DNA of 61,221 nt, taken from contig CAKTMO010000010.1 in NCBI GenBank assembly GCA_934573935.1, positions 1 to 61,221 of the forward strand, in the 5' to 3' direction. Position 1 is the first letter of the stretch, and each line of letters begins with the position of its first letter. This document shows, in pieces, positions 58,241-61,221 of this stretch. Made by a program: the position numbers and the translations under genes. The stretch comes from an uncultured Oscillospiraceae bacterium. Lineage in GTDB: Bacteria > Bacillota > Clostridia > Oscillospirales > Oscillospiraceae. The notes under the pieces are model-generated. The model did not search any database, was not told where the DNA came from, and saw nothing but the letters and a program-made list of their open reading frames with translations.

Positions 58241-58400
58241 GCCGTTTTAAAGGTTGATTATGGCTGATTTTTTGCCGTCACGCGTCTTTCGGAGGGCGCT
58301 TGATGGGATTTGCCGCCCTACTTGAAAAGTGGGCTGAAACAGTCGCTTTGCCAAAGAAAAGTGAGAGCTATGTATTATCCAGAGGATACTGCAAGGAAGA

Positions 58401-58658
58401 TTAGTTCGCGTTCATGCCGAGAGGCTCATAGGTCAGCAGCTTTTTCTTCCAAAGGGTCTCCGTTTGGATCACTTCATCGGGCGTCACGGCCTTTGGCAGG
58501 AGCTGCAAAATCGAGAACTGGAAGTGCGTATACCTATCCGGGTAGTCGCAGAGCAGCTCCTTCATCAGCTTGTTGTCGCCGTGCAGTGACTTCACATAGT
58601 GCGTCCAGCACCCCAATAAGCCGCCCTTGCCGTAAGCGGAGCCAACATATGAAGACCC
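58401..58658 (-). pseudogene. GIY-YIG nuclease C-terminal remnant
   Basis: The reading frame opens right after a stop, with SYVGSAYGKGGLLGCW, then GDNKLMKELL, HFQFSILQLLPKAVTPDEVI and a KKKLLTYEPLGMNAN end. These match the middle and end of bacterial GIY-YIG domains (the S/T-Y-V-G-S element, the E in TETLWKKKL and the GMNAN end), but the first part with GIY is missing. No start codon or ribosome site. A truncated mobile-element endonuclease-like gene. Confidence 0.7.
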
Positions 58659-58669
58659 TCATTGTGATG

Positions 58670-58850
58670 ATGAGGACGAGGAGATGGGCAGGCGCATCTC
58701 TCAGGTAGCGTTTGTCGCGTATCAGCAGGCCAAGATGAAAGGCCTGCCTGTGGCCCGTTATAATGCAGAGAAGAAGGCTGCGTATCTGCTGTACCCCCGA
58801 CGGACACCGCGAATATGTGGACAAGCCACCTGAGAAAGCGTTGCCATCCG
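58670..58850 (+). pseudogene. Frameshifted remnant of a small unidentified protein
   Basis: The plus strand reads EDEEMGRRISQVAFVAYQQAKMKGLPVARYN-like sequence, then breaks at a C5 run (58794-58798). Removing one C restores YPDGHREYVDKPPE. The upstream part is missing. I do not know the family; the fragment abuts the truncated GIY-YIG piece, so two genes were joined here by a deletion or rearrangement. Confidence 0.5.
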
Positions 58851-58918
58851 CTGGACTTGCGCCGCAAAATCATGTACAATGGGAGCAGAAATTCACAAAA
58901 GAGAAAGGACGAACGACC

Positions 58919-59428
58919 ATGACATATACCTCCGCACAGGCCAACAAGCTGCTGAAAAAGCTCAACGACGAGCACGCCGACCTGCTGGACAAGGAGAGCC
59001 GCAGTAAGGATTTCCGCGCCGCCATGGGTGAGGACGTGGAGTCCGTGCGCCCCGCCTACGACTACGCCGACACCCAGAAGAAATTAGCGGAGTTGGAGCA
59101 GCGTATCCGCAGGGTGAAGCACGCTATCAACGTGTTCAACGCCACCCATGTTATCCCTGAGTTCGGTATGACCATCGATGAGATGTTGGTCTACATTCCC
59201 CAGCTGACTCAGCGCAAGAACAAGCTGGCCGATATGAAAGCCCGTCTGCCCAAGCAGCGAGTGGAGGAGCAGTATGGCCGGCAATCCAACATTATCGACT
59301 ACTCTTACGCCAACTACGATCTGGCGACAGTGGAAGCCGACTATGAAAAGGTCAGCGACGAACTGTCCCGCGCCCAGCTGGCACTGGACGCTGTGAACCA
59401 GCGGGACACATTTGAACTGGCGGAGTAA
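58919..59428 (+). CDS. Coiled-coil protein beside the TOTE helicase remnant
   Basis: 169 residues from the ATG at 58919 (AAAGGAC upstream, TACAAT at 58875-58880 as possible -10). The N-terminal helical segment is TSAQANKLLKKLNDEHADLLDKE, the middle has the neat motif RRVKHAINVFNATHVIPEFGMTIDEML, and the C-terminus is helical (about 125-160). No signal or membrane segment. I recall similar proteins encoded next to clostridial DEAD/DEAH helicases but know no function. It is intact while its neighbours are broken. It may be a partner or inhibitor of the helicase; this is inference. Confidence 0.75.
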   Translation: MTYTSAQANKLLKKLNDEHADLLDKESRSKDFRAAMGEDVESVRPAYDYADTQKKLAELEQRIRRVKHAINVFNATHVIPEFGMTIDEMLVYIPQLTQRKNKLADMKARLPKQRVEEQYGRQSNIIDYSYANYDLATVEADYEKVSDELSRAQLALDAVNQRDTFELAE

Positions 59429-59603
59429 AAACCGTTCCGTCGCGCTGTTCGCGCCGTTTTAAAATTACAAGTGGTGACCTCCGACCGTGTTCAATGTTGC
59501 TGCGGAGGCGGGTTATTCTATTTGTTATTGGGTTATGTGGCTCGTGTTCCATGTTTCGGGCCGTTGCTGTAACTGGCTGCGGAAGCTGCGAGAAAACTTT
59601 TCC

Positions 59604-59640
59604 CCGGAGGTCGAAGTACGGTTATAGACCTCCGGCTTTT
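59604..59640 (+). terminator. Hairpin terminator before the helicase remnant
   Basis: CCGGAGGTC (59604-59612) and GACCTCCGG (59627-59635) with CTTTTC after. It would end the coiled-coil gene transcript. No gene is seen in 59429-59662. Confidence 0.6.
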
Positions 59641-59662
59641 CATCAGAAAAAGTGTGCAATGA

Positions 59663-60580
59663 TTGCACGCTTTACTGGCGGAGGATGCAGTGCGGCTCGT
59701 GCGTGAAGGGCATTCGCCGATCCTGCTGACGGAACGAAAAGAACATGCGGCGCAGCTGGCCGCGCTTTTGGAGGGACAAGTACAGAACGTCTTTCTGTTG
59801 GTAGGAAGCGACAGACCAAAGGAAAAGCGGGAGAAATTGGCCGCGTTACAGGCGATACCGGCCAGTGAAGAGGTTGTCGTGGTGGCCACGGGAAAGTACA
59901 TCGGAGAGGGATTTGATGCTCCGCGATTAGACACTTTGCTGCTGGCGATGCCGATTTCGTGGCGCGGAACACTGGCGCAGTACGCCGGTCGGCTTCACCG
60001 GAATTACGAGGGCGAGCACGAGGTTCGTATCTACGACTATGTGGACGTCCATATCCCCATGCTGGAGCGGATGTATCACAAACGGCTGAAGGGCTACGCG
60101 GAGTTGGGGTATCAGGTGAAGTTCGGCACATCGGATGAGCCTGTCAGCATGATCTATGACAGGCATGGTGCCATGCCCGCGTTTGAGCAGGATCTGTCCG
60201 ACGCAGCGCAGAGTATTGTGATCGTCAGCCCCTATCTGCAAAAGGGACGTGTCGGGCGTCTGCTGCCGCTTTTGCAAAGCACCATATCCCGTGGCGCAAA
60301 GATCACGATACACACCAGTGACGACGATGCACGTGTGGCAGAGATTACCACAGCCGTTGACGCGCTGCAATTGGTCGGTGCGGAGGTAATCCTGCGCAAG
60401 GGTTTGCAGCAAAGATACGCCGTTTTGGATGAGCGTATCGTCTGGTATGGCAACGTAGATCTTCTGGCCTTCGGGCGAAAAGATGCAGATGTGCTCCGCT
60501 TTGAGAACGCGGACATTGCAGGGGAATTGCTGTCACTGATAGACGAATCAGAGTGCGAACAGTTGATGATTGCGGATTGA
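59663..60580 (+). pseudogene. C-terminal part of a TOTE-type DEAD/DEAH helicase with PLD-like tail
   Basis: About 305 codons, first in-frame start TTG at 59663 with no ribosome site. It covers only the second RecA domain: SPILLTERKEHAAQLAALL, VVVATGKYIGEGFDAPRLDTL (motif V) and QYAGRLHRNYEGEHEVRIYDYVD (motif VI). A phospholipase-D-like tail follows (IVIVSPYLQKG... and LDERIVWYGNVDLL), in which the HxK residues are replaced (QQRYAVLD). The primase and first helicase domain are absent. The tail matches what I know of TOTE conflict primase-helicases. It is probably a 5'-truncated gene; an N-terminally restarted short protein cannot be excluded. Confidence 0.75.
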
Positions 60581-60596
60581 TGGAGGCCTTTACCAA

Positions 60597-60629
60597 CAAG
60601 AGGGCGTCGCTTATGGCGACGCCCTCTTG
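60597..60629 (+). terminator. Hairpin after the helicase remnant
   Basis: Perfect 14-bp stem, CAAGAGGGCGTCGC with GCGACGCCCTCTTG, loop TTATG. It has few T residues after it, so it is either a weak terminator or a structural repeat. Confidence 0.55.
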
Positions 60630-60723
60630 CTGGATATTGCACACTTAAATGGTCAAAGAAACCTTTGTTTCCTCTGATACCAATGCCGCGGCCTACCTCA
60701 AATAAGTCAAAGCGATCTGATAC

Positions 60724-60752
60724 AAACGGCACGGAACTCCGTGCCGTTTTTC
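60724..60752 (+). terminator. Second hairpin with T run
   Basis: AACGGCACGGA pairs with TCCGTGCCGTT and is followed by TTTTT. It is a good intrinsic terminator in the 250-bp gap before the last gene. Confidence 0.65.
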
Positions 60753-60776
60753 ATATTACTGCTTATTTCCAAGTCT

Positions 60777-60811
60777 TATCTGCATATATTTTGAAAAAGT
60801 ATATGCAGATA
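60777..60811. repeat. 12-bp AT-rich inverted repeat
   Basis: TATCTGCATATA (60777-60788) and TATATGCAGATA (60800-60811) around an 11-nt loop. It lies 21 bp beyond the stop of the PD-(D/E)XK gene. It may be a terminator variant or a recombination/binding site. Confidence 0.55.
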
Positions 60812-60831
60812 ATTTGGATAATAGGTAAGCC

Positions 60832-61221
60832 TCATCCGACTGCCACCTCAACTTTTTTGCCGCTGAAGGCCACGCCGTATTTATAAATCGTTTTGACTCC
60901 GGCGGTCGTCAACTCGGTCTCATATTTCTTGTCGTTGATCTGCTGCAAGGCCGTCTCGGACAGCTTTTTCAGCTTCTCGTCGCTGCAATTCTTCTCCGCT
61001 TTCAGTTCAATCAGAATGCCCGGAAGTCCTTTTTTCGTGGGCTTCAACTGAATGTCATAGCGCCCGTCGCCGGATTCACGGTTGGAGGTCACGAAAGCGC
61101 CGCCAAGCAGGGCGCACAGCCCCAGCATAAAGCCGTGGTAGAAATTCTCCCCGGCAGTATCGAAGGAGCTGACCGACTGGGTCAGCAGCGTCTGTATCTG
61201 CGCTTTCAGCCGTGCGTTATC
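60832..61221 (-). CDS. AAA-ATPase/PD-(D/E)XK nuclease protein, C-terminal part (5' end beyond window)
   Basis: Open from the stop at 60832 to the right edge, about 129 residues. The nuclease core is clear: FYHGFMLGLCALLGG, then GDGRYDIQLKP (active-site Asp) and GILIELKAEKN (E-x-K). This matches PD-(D/E)XK family 9, which usually sits at the C-terminus of AAA-ATPase-like (DUF1703-type) proteins of about 520-580 residues. Such proteins are abundant in gut Firmicutes and Bacteroidetes, with suspected roles in mobile elements or defence. The ATPase part would lie outside the window. Confidence 0.8.
   Translation of the reverse strand, partial: DNARLKAQIQTLLTQSVSSFDTAGENFYHGFMLGLCALLGGAFVTSNRESGDGRYDIQLKPTKKGLPGILIELKAEKNCSDEKLKKLSETALQQINDKKYETELTTAGVKTIYKYGVAFSGKKVEVAVG

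Noticed and set aside
58763..59428. N-terminal extension of the coiled-coil protein back to 58763
   Set aside because: The frame is open by chance through the remnant of another gene; a promoter -10, ribosome site and ATG at 58919 define the start.

Overview
The window is chromosomal DNA of a high-GC, monoderm gut Firmicute, most likely an Oscillospiraceae relative (Flavonifractor/Intestinimonas/Dysosmobacter type). The grounds are strong AGGAGG ribosome sites, rho-independent terminators, a paired GlgC/GlgD glycogen locus, a SpoVK-type AAA protein, MacAB-like exporters without an outer-membrane partner, and short GC-rich palindromic repeats between genes. This placement is an inference; no rRNA is present to confirm it.

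Left edge (1-1.3 kb): the end of an integrated element. A partial gene for a protein with two winged-helix modules is followed by the 3' half of a tRNA-Arg(CCT) that starts exactly at the anticodon loop, as expected of an attachment site. From 1.4 to 7.1 kb come a secreted GLUG-type surface protein and a TetR-headed small-molecule cluster (two methyltransferases, a metallo-beta-lactamase-fold hydrolase, an ATC-hydrolase-family protein and a remnant of an ABC exporter). From 7.1 to 12.7 kb come a LemA/C11-peptidase/lipoprotein group and a LytTR two-component system.

12.8-22.5 kb: a DUF5662 protein and a flavodoxin-like reductase, then the glycogen operon glgB-glgC-glgD-glgA-glgP, with a composite inverted repeat between glgD and glgA. 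22.8-28.2 kb: a MacAB-like ABC exporter with two different adaptors. 28.2-28.9 kb is gene-free and packed with repeats. 28.9-33.7 kb: argS-murI, a small acidic protein, and thyA-folA.

33.7-38.1 kb: the operon rpe-recR-apbE-nusGII-Gx-spoVK. Its middle three genes resemble FmnB/EetA/EetB of flavin-based extracellular electron transfer. 38.2-41 kb: a membrane zinc-ribbon protein, a LysR regulator divergent from a 25-residue membrane peptide, and an EamA transporter. 41-45.6 kb: an apparent operon of DUF4340 lipoprotein, response regulator, histidine kinase, D-aminoacylase and a small ribbon-helix-helix protein. 45.7-49.3 kb: a ROK kinase, a phosphopantetheinyl transferase, a GNAT-like protein and truA, followed by a four-copy 21-bp tandem repeat. 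49.4-54.3 kb: threonine/lysine-branch biosynthesis, with lysC-asd divergent from thrC-thrB. 54.4-57.6 kb: an AEC carrier, a gamma-carbonic-anhydrase-like protein, and a second surface protein whose C-terminal tail matches that of the first.

57.6-61.2 kb is decayed accessory DNA: palindromic repeats, a GIY-YIG nuclease fragment, a frameshifted fragment, an intact coiled-coil protein, the C-terminal third of a TOTE-type helicase, and the C-terminus of an AAA-ATPase/PD-(D/E)XK protein running off the right edge. No CRISPR array, complete tRNA, rRNA or insertion sequence was seen.
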